In this document: positions 22,518 to 31,938 of the stretch, one piece after another
Layout: each line of letters begins with the position of its first letter
Numbering within the stretch: the first letter of the stretch is position 1
Assembly (NCBI GenBank): GCA_029298735.1
Contig: JANSLP010000320.1
Coordinates: 1 to 36,528 of the forward strand
Reading direction: 5' to 3'
Source of the DNA: Ophiostoma sp. CBS 140.51
Lineage: Eukaryota; Ascomycota; Sordariomycetes; Ophiostomatales; Ophiostomataceae
DNA: 36,528 nucleotides
Notes under the pieces: generated by a model
Seen by the model: only the letters and a program-made list of their open reading frames with translations
Database searches by the model: none
What the model was told of the DNA's origin: nothing
Translations under genes and position numbers: made by a program

Positions 22518-22846
22518 GATGTACCCGTCGTACCGTTCGTACCAGCGTCACTATGCGTAAGCTCCCACATGTTCCCACCAGCACCAGCCCCAACCGCACG
22601 GCCCCCAGAACCGCCATAAACCGGCCCAAGAACGGAAAACCCAAGAATAACAAAACTAAAACAGAGAAATCATACCACCCTTGATTTTGAAAAACGCCAC
22701 CGAGTGAATTTTTGGTTTGTTCATAATATACAATGCATGATTAAGGTAAAGGAGGAAAGAGGAAAAGGTGAAAATGTTGCTTGAAATAAGGTTGAGAGAT
22801 GGAGGGGTAGATGAATATGGCGGTGTGAACTGTCAAACGTCCCAGA

Positions 22847-25800
22847 CTACGAGAAGAAGTAGTCGCTGTCCTTGAGGCGGCGGACGTCAAAGGTGCCCTT
22901 GGCAGGGATGGCCGGGAAGGTGAGGGGCACCCAGATCTGGATAGGCGCGGAGCGTTTTTTGGTGACCATGGCCGGCGACGTCTTGATATACTTGTTGCCC
23001 GTCCTCTTGAGACCGCGCAGCTGGGCCTCGAAATGGCCTGTGCCAGAGAGAGCGACGTCTTCGGCGGACATGACCTCGTCGGCGTCTTCGGCGTTGTGTT
23101 CGGCTTCGTTTTCGGCGTCGGCCTCAAGCTCTGCTTCGTCAAAAGACGCGCTCTCGTCCTCAATTTCATCAAAGCTGACCTCATCGGCCGTGGCGACATC
23201 GCCCATAGCCGAACCCATGCCATCCAGGCTCATGCCGCCCGTAATGCGGGACCTAGACGTAGAATCATCCTCGGTTGTAGAGGCGCTCTTCTTGGGCCGG
23301 CCAGCGGGCTTCTTGGTGGTGGTAGTGGCGGCCGCTGTTGATGCATTGATCAGCCTCTCCTCCTCCTTGGGGATGCTGCCCAGGCTAAACTCGGACAGGT
23401 CCTCGGCCTCAACGACGGCGTCGGCATCGTCCGTGGCCGCCTGTGCCTTGGCGAAAAGACTGCCGGGGGTCACCATGTTGCGGCCCTTGGCGACAGATGC
23501 CGGGTCGTCCGAGCCCAGCAGGTTGAGGCGCTTGTTTTCGAGCACGAGCTCGTCCTTCAAAGACATGCGCGGCGAGGCCTTGCGCAAAGCCAGAATCTTC
23601 TTGGCGACGGGGCTGCTGCGGTTGACCTTGGCCAGGTACAGCGAGCCGCGGTAGCGGGCCTCAAACTCGCGAGCCAGACGACCTACGACATCCTCGCTGT
23701 GGATGCGCACAAAAGCGTCGCGCAGGACGCGGTTCATCGTATTAATGTCGGCGGCATGGGTCCAGAAGGAGTCATGGACGGCGGCGAACTGGAGACCAAG
23801 GGCATCGCACTCGAGGGCCGACAATAGCATGTGGCTGGCATCGAGGGAATGAATGAAATTGGGCGGGAAGGCCTGGAGCTGTTTGCGCATGTTGACAGGG
23901 TCGCTGCGGGCGGGGACGGACAGAATCAGGTCCTGGAGACACGTCTCAATGGCCTTGGTGGCGGATTTGCGGTAGGGCTGGACGACGGGCATCTGGAGTG
24001 GCGTGGTCCACACGAGAGTCGACCGGAACTGGCCGATAATCTCGTCGTTTTCGCGCTTCATGGACTTGGAGGGTGCCTCTGTGCGCGGCTTGCCCGATTT
24101 GGTCTTGAGCTTGGCCGCTGCTTTGGCCGCCTTGGCGGCGTTGGCGGCGGCAATCTGGTTGGGCTCGTTGTTGATGATGCGCTCGATTTGGTCTGGGGTC
24201 AGGGCGCGGCACACACGGCCGCCAGTCTCGCCGAGCCAGTGCTGAATGTCGTGGGCGCCGCTGAACATGGTCGAGAGGGCGCTGAAAATCTTGGCGGCAA
24301 TGTAGGAAGCTAGGATCAAAGGCGGAATGTCGGTATCGGCCTGGAGGGTCGGGTACAGATTGTCGAGCTGTTTCAAAACTTGCTTGCGCGCGCCGGCAAA
24401 CGTGACACCGTAGACGTTGGTCATGACGGTCTGCTTGACGACTTTGCGCTTGATCTTGCCTTCTAAAGCTTTGGCGTTGGGGTCGCCGTTAGCGGCATCC
24501 TCGGCAATGCCGGCCTTGACAATGTCGGCGACGGCCGAGTAGACGTCGGCCGGACGGTCGCCGGGGACCAAGTTGACCTGCTGGGCACCCCACTCGTCAC
24601 CACCGAGGGCGGCGTAGTGCTGCAGACCGTTGCAAGTACCGTCCTGGTGGACGGGCAAGTGGGAGACGAACTGGGTCGGATCGTCAAGCGCGAGCGCCGA
24701 GCTCAGCTCAATGCACGCAGCTAGGCACTGCCACGGGTCTTCGGCCTGGAGCCACCAGCGCTCGCCCTTGAGCGGGTTGGTGGCCGAGTCACGGATCTTG
24801 TCGACGTGCTCGTCGGCAAATGCAGCACGGTCCGACAGACTGGCCTTGTCGTAACCAAAGACGTTGGCCAGGTGCACCTTGAGCCAGCGCAGACCGTCTT
24901 CACCAAGCGCTTTACCCTTGGCGAAAGTCAGCAGGCCACGGACGTGGTCGGCGCCCATGTGGTTGAAGTAGGGTGGGATCGGGTAGGCGCGGCCGCGGAA
25001 GTCAACGTTGTGGGGGAAGTAGAAGGTCTGATCTCTAAAGGCGCGGGCAATCTCCATCTGGAAGTTCATAAAGCAGCGCACCGAGTGCAGACCAGACCGC
25101 AGGTTCTCGGCGGCCTTGACAGCCTTGAGCCAGGTGCGGCGCTTCATGGGATCCTCGGACGAGTCGGGTTCGGGGGGGACGACGATGTTGGGCGAGATGG
25201 GCGGGACGTCGGCAATTTCCTCGCCCGTGTTCCAGGCTTCCAGCAAGACATTGAAGACGGGGCGGTTGACCTTCCAGGCGGTGCGGCCGAGCACGTCGAG
25301 ACCCTTGAGAACCTGGTCCATGTCGCCGCGGGCAATGGCGGCCTCGGCGTAGATTTTCTGGTCCTTGCGGGAGTCCTTGACACGGACGAGGGGCGCTGGG
25401 TACTCGAGAAAGCCGCCCTTGTCGACGGTCTGCCAGGGCTGGGGCTCGACGACCATGGGCAGGTGGCGGGCCAAAAAGTCGCCTCGGGGCTCGCGCTTCA
25501 TGAGTTCAACGAGGGTGCTGTTGGCGACGAGCATGCCGACCTTCTTGCCGCGGCGCAGCTGGTTGATGCGGCTAAAGGCAGGCTGCTGCTGGGAGATGAG
25601 GGTACGGGTTTCCGGGTGCTCCTTGACAGCAGTGACCTTGGCAGTCTCCATGAGCATTGACAGCAGGGCAGCACCGACCTTGGCCTTGATGGTAATGGGC
25701 CAGGCCATATCGCGGTCTTCCATGGGTGCTTTCGAGGGAGTAGTGGTAGAAGAAGAAGCGGTAGAGGCGGCGTTCTCGGCGGCGTTGGCAGCGTTGGCAG

Positions 25801-27625
25801 CAACAGTGGCGGCAGCAGTCTCTTTGGCATCGCCGGCGGTCTGGAGAAATCCCTTTTGCGGGCGCGTCGCCATGGCCTTGCGCAGAGCAGTTTTGGCGGC
25901 TGTCTTGGCGGCAGCGCGGGCGGACGTCTTTTGGCCACGAGCAGCCATCATCTTAGTGTGCTGCTGCAGACGGATATCCTCTTCGGCGACACGGGCAATT
26001 TGCGTAATGATGTTGCTAATCGAGATGCCCTTATCGGCACCCTGCATGGCAAGACCACTAAGAGTGCTGACAATGGTGACGGCAGCGAGACGGTTGGGCA
26101 GCGACTGGCGCAGGAAAGGACCGTACAAACACCGGTCCAAGTCTTCCTTGTTCTTGCTGCCGGTCGTCTCGGCGACCTCAATCTTCTTGAGCTCTTGCGA
26201 CAGGCGCAGCTCAAGGTCCCGGTGCCACTCGTAGAGGCGCGAATTGAGCGAGGCGGTCGTCAACGACGTGTTCAGGCCCATCTTGAGCAGCGCCTGGTTC
26301 TCCTCTGTCCAGCGCTCGACGGCGGCGTCCACACAGTCCCGCTCGAGGCGCGACTGGATCTCGCGGCGCTCGGCCACGTTGAGGCTGGCAATGTCGCGGC
26401 CCTGGGGGATTTCGGAGAAGAGAGACAGAGTCTGCTTGAGCATACGCAGGCCCATGCCCTTTTGCGGTGTGCCGAGGACAGCAGGGGCGTCGGGCGTGTC
26501 TGCGAGAGTATCGGTCGAGGTAGATCTAGATGCAGTAGACGCAGAAGCAGACGCCTCCTGGCTGGCAGCAACGCCCTCAGGATCAATCGACCGCAGCGCT
26601 TCTTCAAAGAGAGTCGTCGTCTCAACATCGCCGGCAAACGACTCGAGGTTGTACGTGCGGCAGATGTCGGTAATGGCCGCGCGGTCCTGGTCGTTTAAAA
26701 TGCCCGTCATGTACAGCACTTCGAGTCCTGCATCACCGGGCGCCAGACCCATGTAGCGGTCCACGAGACGCTCTCTCCGTGCGCCGTGTGCCGTCAGCAA
26801 AGACGCCTTGAGCATGTAGGCAATGGTCTCGGGCGTCTGCTGGCCCAGCTTGCCGCGCATCTCCAGCTCGTACCACTTGTGCAGCTCCTCGGCGGTGGCC
26901 TGGTCGGGCTCGACGAGAAGCTGGTCGACGACCGCTCTCAAGTAGCGATTGTGCAGTTCGACGATGTCGACATCGGGCGTTGAGAATCCGGGCTGGCTCA
27001 GCCGTTTCAACACTAAAGCCGCACGGTCCAGCTTGCCGACCTGCAGACATGCGTCCAGCACCGACAGCATCTCGTCGAGGTCGCCGGGGATGCCGCGCGT
27101 GTTGATCTTTTGGCGCAGGCTGTGTGTCTGCTCAACGTCTTGGAGAACGAGCGGCGCATGGGGGTTGTGTGGACGCAGTTCCCAGAGCGGGAGAGGGGTG
27201 GGGACGGCTGTGCGGGATGTGGAAGAGGAGGTCGAGGGAGATGCCGAGTACATGAGAGGCGAGTATCGAGAGGAGGAAGACGTCGAGGAGGAGGGCGAGA
27301 CGGAGGAAGAAGTCGAAGAAGAAAGAGGAGAAGGATGATCGTCCAATGGGATCGGGCTGTAGTCGTTGAGGGCGGTGGCCAGCGTGCGCTCGGGCAGGTA
27401 GCCGATGCCACTGTAGAACGTCTTGGGCCGCCATGACCGCAGCTCGGGACGGTCAGACCGGGTTGTGAGGAGACGACGGTCGACGCCGATGGGACGATAG
27501 AGATTCGAGGACTGAGGCCGTAATAACCGTGTCGTCGGCTGTGTCGGGAGGGCTGAGATCGTGCTGGCAGAGAGCAACCGGCGCAGGGCCGCGGCGTGGC
27601 AGCAGCCCGCTGGTCGTGCGAGCAT
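22847..27625 (-). CDS. RPO41: Mitochondrial DNA-directed RNA polymerase (T7-like)
   Basis: A single exon encodes 1592 residues, somewhat long for the family (yeast Rpo41 is about 1350). The N-terminus (MLARPAG..ALRRLLSA) is Arg-rich without acidic residues and fits a mitochondrial presequence. Residues about 170-330 are helical and PPR-like, as in the family's N-terminal extension. The polymerase core has motif A (HQDGTCNGLQHY, catalytic D995), motif B (K1064 and Y1072 in KQTVMTNVYG), the promoter-recognition region VVQPYRK and motif C (HDSFW, catalytic D1285). It ends with the conserved VPLTFP..GTFDV..LKDSDYFFS. An acidic, low-complexity insert of about 220 residues (1335-1560) precedes this last block and includes an AT-hook-like GRPKK. 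Ala/Lys-rich inserts also occur near 560-640 and 1160-1200. It transcribes mtDNA in the matrix. It is divergent from ATP25 over a shared promoter. Confidence 0.97.
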   Translation of the reverse strand: MLARPAGCCHAAALRRLLSASTISALPTQPTTRLLRPQSSNLYRPIGVDRRLLTTRSDRPELRSWRPKTFYSGIGYLPERTLATALNDYSPIPLDDHPSPLSSSTSSSVSPSSSTSSSSRYSPLMYSASPSTSSSTSRTAVPTPLPLWELRPHNPHAPLVLQDVEQTHSLRQKINTRGIPGDLDEMLSVLDACLQVGKLDRAALVLKRLSQPGFSTPDVDIVELHNRYLRAVVDQLLVEPDQATAEELHKWYELEMRGKLGQQTPETIAYMLKASLLTAHGARRERLVDRYMGLAPGDAGLEVLYMTGILNDQDRAAITDICRTYNLESFAGDVETTTLFEEALRSIDPEGVAASQEASASASTASRSTSTDTLADTPDAPAVLGTPQKGMGLRMLKQTLSLFSEIPQGRDIASLNVAERREIQSRLERDCVDAAVERWTEENQALLKMGLNTSLTTASLNSRLYEWHRDLELRLSQELKKIEVAETTGSKNKEDLDRCLYGPFLRQSLPNRLAAVTIVSTLSGLAMQGADKGISISNIITQIARVAEEDIRLQQHTKMMAARGQKTSARAAAKTAAKTALRKAMATRPQKGFLQTAGDAKETAAATVAANAANAAENAASTASSSTTTPSKAPMEDRDMAWPITIKAKVGAALLSMLMETAKVTAVKEHPETRTLISQQQPAFSRINQLRRGKKVGMLVANSTLVELMKREPRGDFLARHLPMVVEPQPWQTVDKGGFLEYPAPLVRVKDSRKDQKIYAEAAIARGDMDQVLKGLDVLGRTAWKVNRPVFNVLLEAWNTGEEIADVPPISPNIVVPPEPDSSEDPMKRRTWLKAVKAAENLRSGLHSVRCFMNFQMEIARAFRDQTFYFPHNVDFRGRAYPIPPYFNHMGADHVRGLLTFAKGKALGEDGLRWLKVHLANVFGYDKASLSDRAAFADEHVDKIRDSATNPLKGERWWLQAEDPWQCLAACIELSSALALDDPTQFVSHLPVHQDGTCNGLQHYAALGGDEWGAQQVNLVPGDRPADVYSAVADIVKAGIAEDAANGDPNAKALEGKIKRKVVKQTVMTNVYGVTFAGARKQVLKQLDNLYPTLQADTDIPPLILASYIAAKIFSALSTMFSGAHDIQHWLGETGGRVCRALTPDQIERIINNEPNQIAAANAAKAAKAAAKLKTKSGKPRTEAPSKSMKRENDEIIGQFRSTLVWTTPLQMPVVQPYRKSATKAIETCLQDLILSVPARSDPVNMRKQLQAFPPNFIHSLDASHMLLSALECDALGLQFAAVHDSFWTHAADINTMNRVLRDAFVRIHSEDVVGRLAREFEARYRGSLYLAKVNRSSPVAKKILALRKASPRMSLKDELVLENKRLNLLGSDDPASVAKGRNMVTPGSLFAKAQAATDDADAVVEAEDLSEFSLGSIPKEEERLINASTAAATTTTKKPAGRPKKSASTTEDDSTSRSRITGGMSLDGMGSAMGDVATADEVSFDEIEDESASFDEAELEADAENEAEHNAEDADEVMSAEDVALSGTGHFEAQLRGLKRTGNKYIKTSPAMVTKKRSAPIQIWVPLTFPAIPAKGTFDVRRLKDSDYFFS

Positions 27626-28208
27626 CGTGATGAGTGATCACGCGACGATGTGGAAAGAAAGAAGAAGGAAAACAAAATAAAAAAGAGGAGGAAAAGAAGG
27701 CCAATCGTCTATTGCCCCATCGAATGTCGTGTCGCTATAAATGAATCGAGAAAACAAATGCAGAAATATGATACAGAAAAAATGCGATAGGATGAGAGGT
27801 GCAGAAAAAAACACAAGAAAAACTTCACCGGTCAATGGATAAGAAGACAGAATTAGGATGGGCTCATTTCCAGGAGGCGGAAAAAACTGCACCTGGAAAA
27901 TTTGAGCTTCAAGAAATTTTGGCCGCTAGCTGCTGGCCGCCCCCAGCGTCGGTTTTGCGAGCGTTGATTGGCTGGATGTGCTCGTTGACCCACCGGATGG
28001 GTTCCTGCCTTGGGCCCCGGCCCGCCTGTGAGTCTGCGTATTGCTGCAGGGCGAATTGAATTTAATCGCAAAATAAATGTGAAATTGAGACTGCAGGCTG
28101 GCAGAAAACGTCAACTCAAATGCGGAGATCTTCTCGAAGTCTGTGAAGCAATTGATGTTCACGGCATACTGAGCACAGTCAGTCAACCACGCACAACACA
28201 AATTGGCA
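27626..28208. promoter_or_regulatory. Bidirectional promoter between RPO41 and ATP25
   Basis: The 583 bp between two divergent start codons must hold both promoters. GC-rich sequence at 27920-28040 is flanked by AT-rich stretches. An ATTGG pentamer (CCAAT on the minus strand) lies at 27967-27971 near the middle. No TATA box is obvious for either gene. Sharing suggests co-expression of two mitochondrial gene-expression factors. Confidence 0.6.
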
Positions 28209-30851
28209 ATGCTACAACCAACAACAAGGGCCACAGGCAGCGCTGCCTGCCGGGCACAGCTGCAGCGTGTTTTGCAAAATGCGCCATCACGGCCCGTCAG
28301 TCGATGCGCTCTCGATGCGTCGTCTTCTTCACATTCGAGGCTCTCAAGGCCGACGACGGCGACGACAAGACAGAGAGGACAGGCAGCGCCGTTGACACAG
28401 TCTCGGTTATTTTCTGTGTCGTGGTCGACGAGACAAAAGGACATGGAAGATGAGATGTTGGTTCCAGAAGAGGAGGCAGAGACGAAAACGGAGAAGGCCG
28501 ACAAGGCTTCGATAGAATCGACAACGACCTCATCCACAACGCCCTCCTCTTCCTCCGACCTTCCTTGGTATCTCAAGATCGACATCCCCAAACACGACAC
28601 TCTTACACCCCATGACGTGCCCCTCCCCGATATCCCGCCCGAATCGCCCACTCTTTTGACGCCCATGGTTTCTTTCATTGCCGACGATCTCGGCCTCGAC
28701 GACTTGAACTTGCTGGACCTGCGCGCCCTCGACCCGCCCGCCGGTCTCGGCCCTGATCTGTTGATGCTCTTTGGCAGCGCCCGCAGCGAGCGCCACCTCC
28801 ACGTGAGCGCCGACCGCCTCGTCCGCTGGCTGCGCAGCCACGGTATCCACGCCAACGCCGACGGTCTGCTAGGCCGCAACGAGCTGAAAATCAAACTGCG
28901 GAGAAAAGCCCGGCGGGCCAAGCTGCTGGGGACGACCAACATGGGCCAGCTGGAGGCAGCTTCCAACAGTGGCGCCAATGTGGTCGACGACGGCATCAGC
29001 ACACAGTGGGTGTGTCTGCATGCAGGCACCCTGGGCCGGTCTGTCGGCGAGGGTGCAAGCACAGACGCCGAGGGCCGCACGAGCGGCTTCGGGTCGGTGC
29101 GGTCGGCGGGCACGACGGTTGTGGTGCAGATGCTGACGGAAGCGAAGCGCAAGCAGCTCGACCTCGAAACGCTATGGTCCAAGAATTTGGTGCGCAGTGT
29201 GCAGGCGCGAAAGGATGCGGGCGAGGAGCTTTCGGAGTGGACACTCGCTGCGGCCGAAGCCGCCAAGGAGAGACTGACCGGCAAGCAGGACGAGCTTGAA
29301 GTCGAAGAAGAGGCCGGCTTTAATGACGCCTTTGCAGTCGAGACGTCTTCCTCCAACTCTCCCAAGTCTCCCTCCTACAACCCCTTTGCCAGCGGTGCCC
29401 AGAAGCGTTCCTTCTCGACGTCGGCGCGGCGATCCGCTGCTCTAGAGAACGCCCAGTCTTCGACAACAACACCCCCCGACATGGACATTGTCTCCAGCCT
29501 CACCCAGACTTGGCTCGGCGAAGACGATATTGCCAAATTGTCCACCCGCCTCGCCCAGGACAGCGCCGGCAAAGCCCAGCTCCAGAAACAGCTCATCCGC
29601 TACCTCGACACCCTCCCGCCCCTTGAGCTACTCGACGCTCTCGACTCCATCACCATCCGCTCCCGCACCATTGGCAGCGTCGAGCGTGCCCCCGGTTCCA
29701 AATCCGACTCCACCCAGTCCATCTCCAGCTCCATGAAGAGCGCCACCGCCGCCTCCAGCACCAAATTTATTGCCGCCAGTGTCGCCTGTATGCGTGACGT
29801 GCCGCCCGCCCAAACCTGGGCACTGCGCGCCCACGTCCACGCCCGCGCGCTCATGCACCGCCACGACAAGTACGACGTGGCCGGCCTCGCCGATTTGATC
29901 AGTGAGATGCAGGAAGGTGGGCTGCCCGTCACCCGCGAGCTGTGCACGATGTTGTTGCAGGCGCTGTTTGTGCAGCACCCGAGCGAGTCCGGGCGGCAGC
30001 TAGGCATGTCGGCGGAGGAGCAGGCCGAGCACGAGCTGGAGGCTTTGTCACAAAAGCGGGAGGTAGCCCTCAGTCTGTTGACCACCATGTACGAGCGCGG
30101 CCAGGAGACGATTGCGCGGGACGTGATTGTGGCCATGATTGCGCCGCTGGCGCGCTTCAACGGCGTCGTCAAGGCCCGCAACGAGGCCAATGCCGTCTTT
30201 GCCGAGCGACGCAACAAGAACAAGGCCGTCACCGAGGCCACTTTGGCTCCCGAGCTGGACGAGAACGGCGTGCCCCGTTTCGAGGCCGTCAACGATGTCC
30301 TCCTCAATGTCGCCGTCGAAGACATGGATGTCGACGCACAGCTCGAGAGTGACAAGCAGGACAACATCGAGGTCAGCCCTGCCGTCAGAGCCGCCGACGC
30401 TCTCCAAACCACCCTTGAGGCCCTCCTGCACCAGGCCGACCTGCCGTGCCTTTCAGACGGGCAGATGATTTCTCTGTTCCGCGCCTATGCCGCCGCCGAG
30501 GACTGGACCCGCTTCTGGAACGTCTGGCGTATGCCGCCACAACACGGCCTGCCACGTTCGGCGGCGCTGTATGCGTACGTCTACAGACGCATGGCCAAGA
30601 CGGGCCACATGGCGCTATGCCGGGACGCCGTGCGCCGCTGCTTCCACGAGATGTTGCACGAGCAGGTGCCTGTCCTGCCCAAGGGCAGCGTGTACAATGC
30701 CCTCAAAGACTGCATCCGCGTGGCGGACCCATACGCCGAGACCAAGGCCAAGAATTTGCCGGATCTGCAGGCTGGAATGTCAAAGGAGCAACTCCGGGTG
30801 TCGAGATCCGAGTTTGTTCAGATCCTACAGACCGTGGAGAGTCTGAGATAA
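28209..30851 (+). CDS. ATP25: ATPase synthesis protein 25, mitochondrial
   Basis: A single exon encodes 880 residues. The first ATG of the frame (28209) is used; the start before it would be TTG. The first 77 residues are Arg/Ser-rich without acidic residues and end in SRLFSVSWSTRQK, which fits a presequence with an R-x-F/S cleavage site. Residues about 118-245 form the RsfS/Iojap-like domain, with LPWYL, LGLDDLNLLDLR, ARSERHLHVSADR and DGLLGRNELKIKLRRKARRAK, all characteristic of Atp25. A second presequence-like motif, KRSFSTSARRS (399-409), precedes the C-terminal helical half. Yeast Atp25 is split after import into a ribosome-silencing-factor-like part and a part that stabilises ATP9 mRNA; the sequence here fits that composite design. 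Many Pezizomycotina have a nuclear ATP9, so the C-terminal half may serve another mRNA. The start codon choice is the least certain point. Confidence 0.93.
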   Translation: MLQPTTRATGSAACRAQLQRVLQNAPSRPVSRCALDASSSSHSRLSRPTTATTRQRGQAAPLTQSRLFSVSWSTRQKDMEDEMLVPEEEAETKTEKADKASIESTTTSSTTPSSSSDLPWYLKIDIPKHDTLTPHDVPLPDIPPESPTLLTPMVSFIADDLGLDDLNLLDLRALDPPAGLGPDLLMLFGSARSERHLHVSADRLVRWLRSHGIHANADGLLGRNELKIKLRRKARRAKLLGTTNMGQLEAASNSGANVVDDGISTQWVCLHAGTLGRSVGEGASTDAEGRTSGFGSVRSAGTTVVVQMLTEAKRKQLDLETLWSKNLVRSVQARKDAGEELSEWTLAAAEAAKERLTGKQDELEVEEEAGFNDAFAVETSSSNSPKSPSYNPFASGAQKRSFSTSARRSAALENAQSSTTTPPDMDIVSSLTQTWLGEDDIAKLSTRLAQDSAGKAQLQKQLIRYLDTLPPLELLDALDSITIRSRTIGSVERAPGSKSDSTQSISSSMKSATAASSTKFIAASVACMRDVPPAQTWALRAHVHARALMHRHDKYDVAGLADLISEMQEGGLPVTRELCTMLLQALFVQHPSESGRQLGMSAEEQAEHELEALSQKREVALSLLTTMYERGQETIARDVIVAMIAPLARFNGVVKARNEANAVFAERRNKNKAVTEATLAPELDENGVPRFEAVNDVLLNVAVEDMDVDAQLESDKQDNIEVSPAVRAADALQTTLEALLHQADLPCLSDGQMISLFRAYAAAEDWTRFWNVWRMPPQHGLPRSAALYAYVYRRMAKTGHMALCRDAVRRCFHEMLHEQVPVLPKGSVYNALKDCIRVADPYAETKAKNLPDLQAGMSKEQLRVSRSEFVQILQTVESLR

Positions 30852-31222
30852 AGAACAGGCAAGGAGCGACGATGGTTGTACCAAAAGAAGTGTATCAAAA
30901 ACAAAATCGCATGCATATAAATCTCGTGTCATATCATAATGGGGGCATATAAAAATATAGATATACAAATATACATTATTTAGTCATAACAAGGTTTCTA
31001 AAATGTGTCCAGAATGTGCAAAAAGTAGATGGTATTAAATATTAAGGTGACCGGTCAGAGGTCCATGGGCAAGAGCCCTTCGTATAAATCGTAGTGTCGT
31101 CATGTCGTCAAAAGGTGTGAAAGTCGCAATGGCTATATCGTACAGTATCAAAACAGAAAAAGCGAACCAGATAGTACAGTGCAAAAAGAGCAGAAAATAA
31201 AGCAAAGTGACGCATATGCTGC
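30852..31222. other. Convergent intergenic spacer
   Basis: The 371 bp between the ATP25 stop and the F-box gene stop are AT-rich at 30880-31050, suiting overlapping 3' UTR and polyadenylation signals. No gene is seen. Confidence 0.65.
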
Positions 31223-31938
31223 TCACGCAAAGAACAGCAGCTCGGCGAACCAGAGCCAGGAGAGAGCGAGCGGCACGAGTGCCAACAAAACCCACCACGT
31301 CTCAACGGTGAGACGACGGCGGAACCAGCGGTGGAGGAGACGCGGTGGGCGGCGGTGGATACAAGTGCGGGTGTTGTAGATGAGGCAGCCGAGGTCAGGG
31401 CGGCTTTCACATTCAATGTGTTCACGGCGGCGTTGCATAAGGAGGCTGCGAGATGTGAGCAAGCGAATGATAACGAGCGAAGCGAGTGAGGAGAGTGTGT
31501 TCTGCGAGCACAGCGAGGAAAGAAAGACAAAACTTACGGGACACTGCCACGGCAAAATCGGAGATCACTGCCGAGATCACAGCGGGTATCGTTGGGACAG
31601 TCGAGGTGCAGGAGGCGGCGGGAAATGAGCCATTCGATTTTGAGATTGACGCCAGTGTCGACAAAATTGTAAAAGTAGCGGGAGGAGTGCTTGAGTGAGA
31701 GAGCATCGGGATAGATAAGCTGCTTGGCGATCTGGATGTGAAGTTCGGGAGGCAGGCTCATGAGCGAACGAGGCGGCTGTGGCGAGATGGGGACGGCGTT
31801 GTCACTGTCATCGCCGTCGTGGAAAGGCATGGCCACGGTCTTGCTAGGGCTAAACGAGGCCGACTTGGTTGACGTTGATGCTGCCGGTCCTGAGGACGGG
31901 GCCTTGGCCCGGAAACCGGGCAGCCACTGGAGGGTCAT
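31223..31938 (-). CDS. F-box protein with C-terminal membrane anchor
   Basis: Two exons on the minus strand, 31938-31538 and 31445-31223, encode 207 residues. The 92-nt intron has a GTAAGT donor, a GCTCAC branch site and CAG acceptor, and splicing joins GSVP to LLMQRRR in frame. After a Ser/Pro-rich N-terminus the F-box lies at about 59-98 (SLMSLPPELHIQIAKQL..). A Cys-rich segment follows with C114, C120, C129, C146, C154 and C162, which might bind metal. The last 24 residues (184-207) are one hydrophobic helix ending at the C-terminus, preceded by the basic stretch WFRRRLT. This is tail-anchor topology, so the F-box would face the cytosol. F-box proteins recruit substrates to SCF ubiquitin ligases. 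The substrate and membrane are unknown. The F-box call rests on pattern recognition. Confidence 0.83.

Larger units (their letters stand above)
21321..22846. other. Intergenic: promoter of the secreted-protein gene and 3' flank of RPO41
   Basis: Both neighbours are on the minus strand. The part near 21321-21900 is promoter-like for the secreted gene, with a TATA-like element at 21642-21651 and several ATTGG/CCAAT-type pentamers. The part near 22200-22846 is AT-rich and should include the 3' UTR of RPO41. Two perfect palindromes lie at 22459 and 22504. No gene is seen. Confidence 0.6.

Noticed and set aside
27926..29365. 479-codon minus-strand frame
   Set aside because: It is antisense to ATP25, whose family motifs fix the coding strand. 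Ser/Arg/Pro-rich composition marks it as a shadow.
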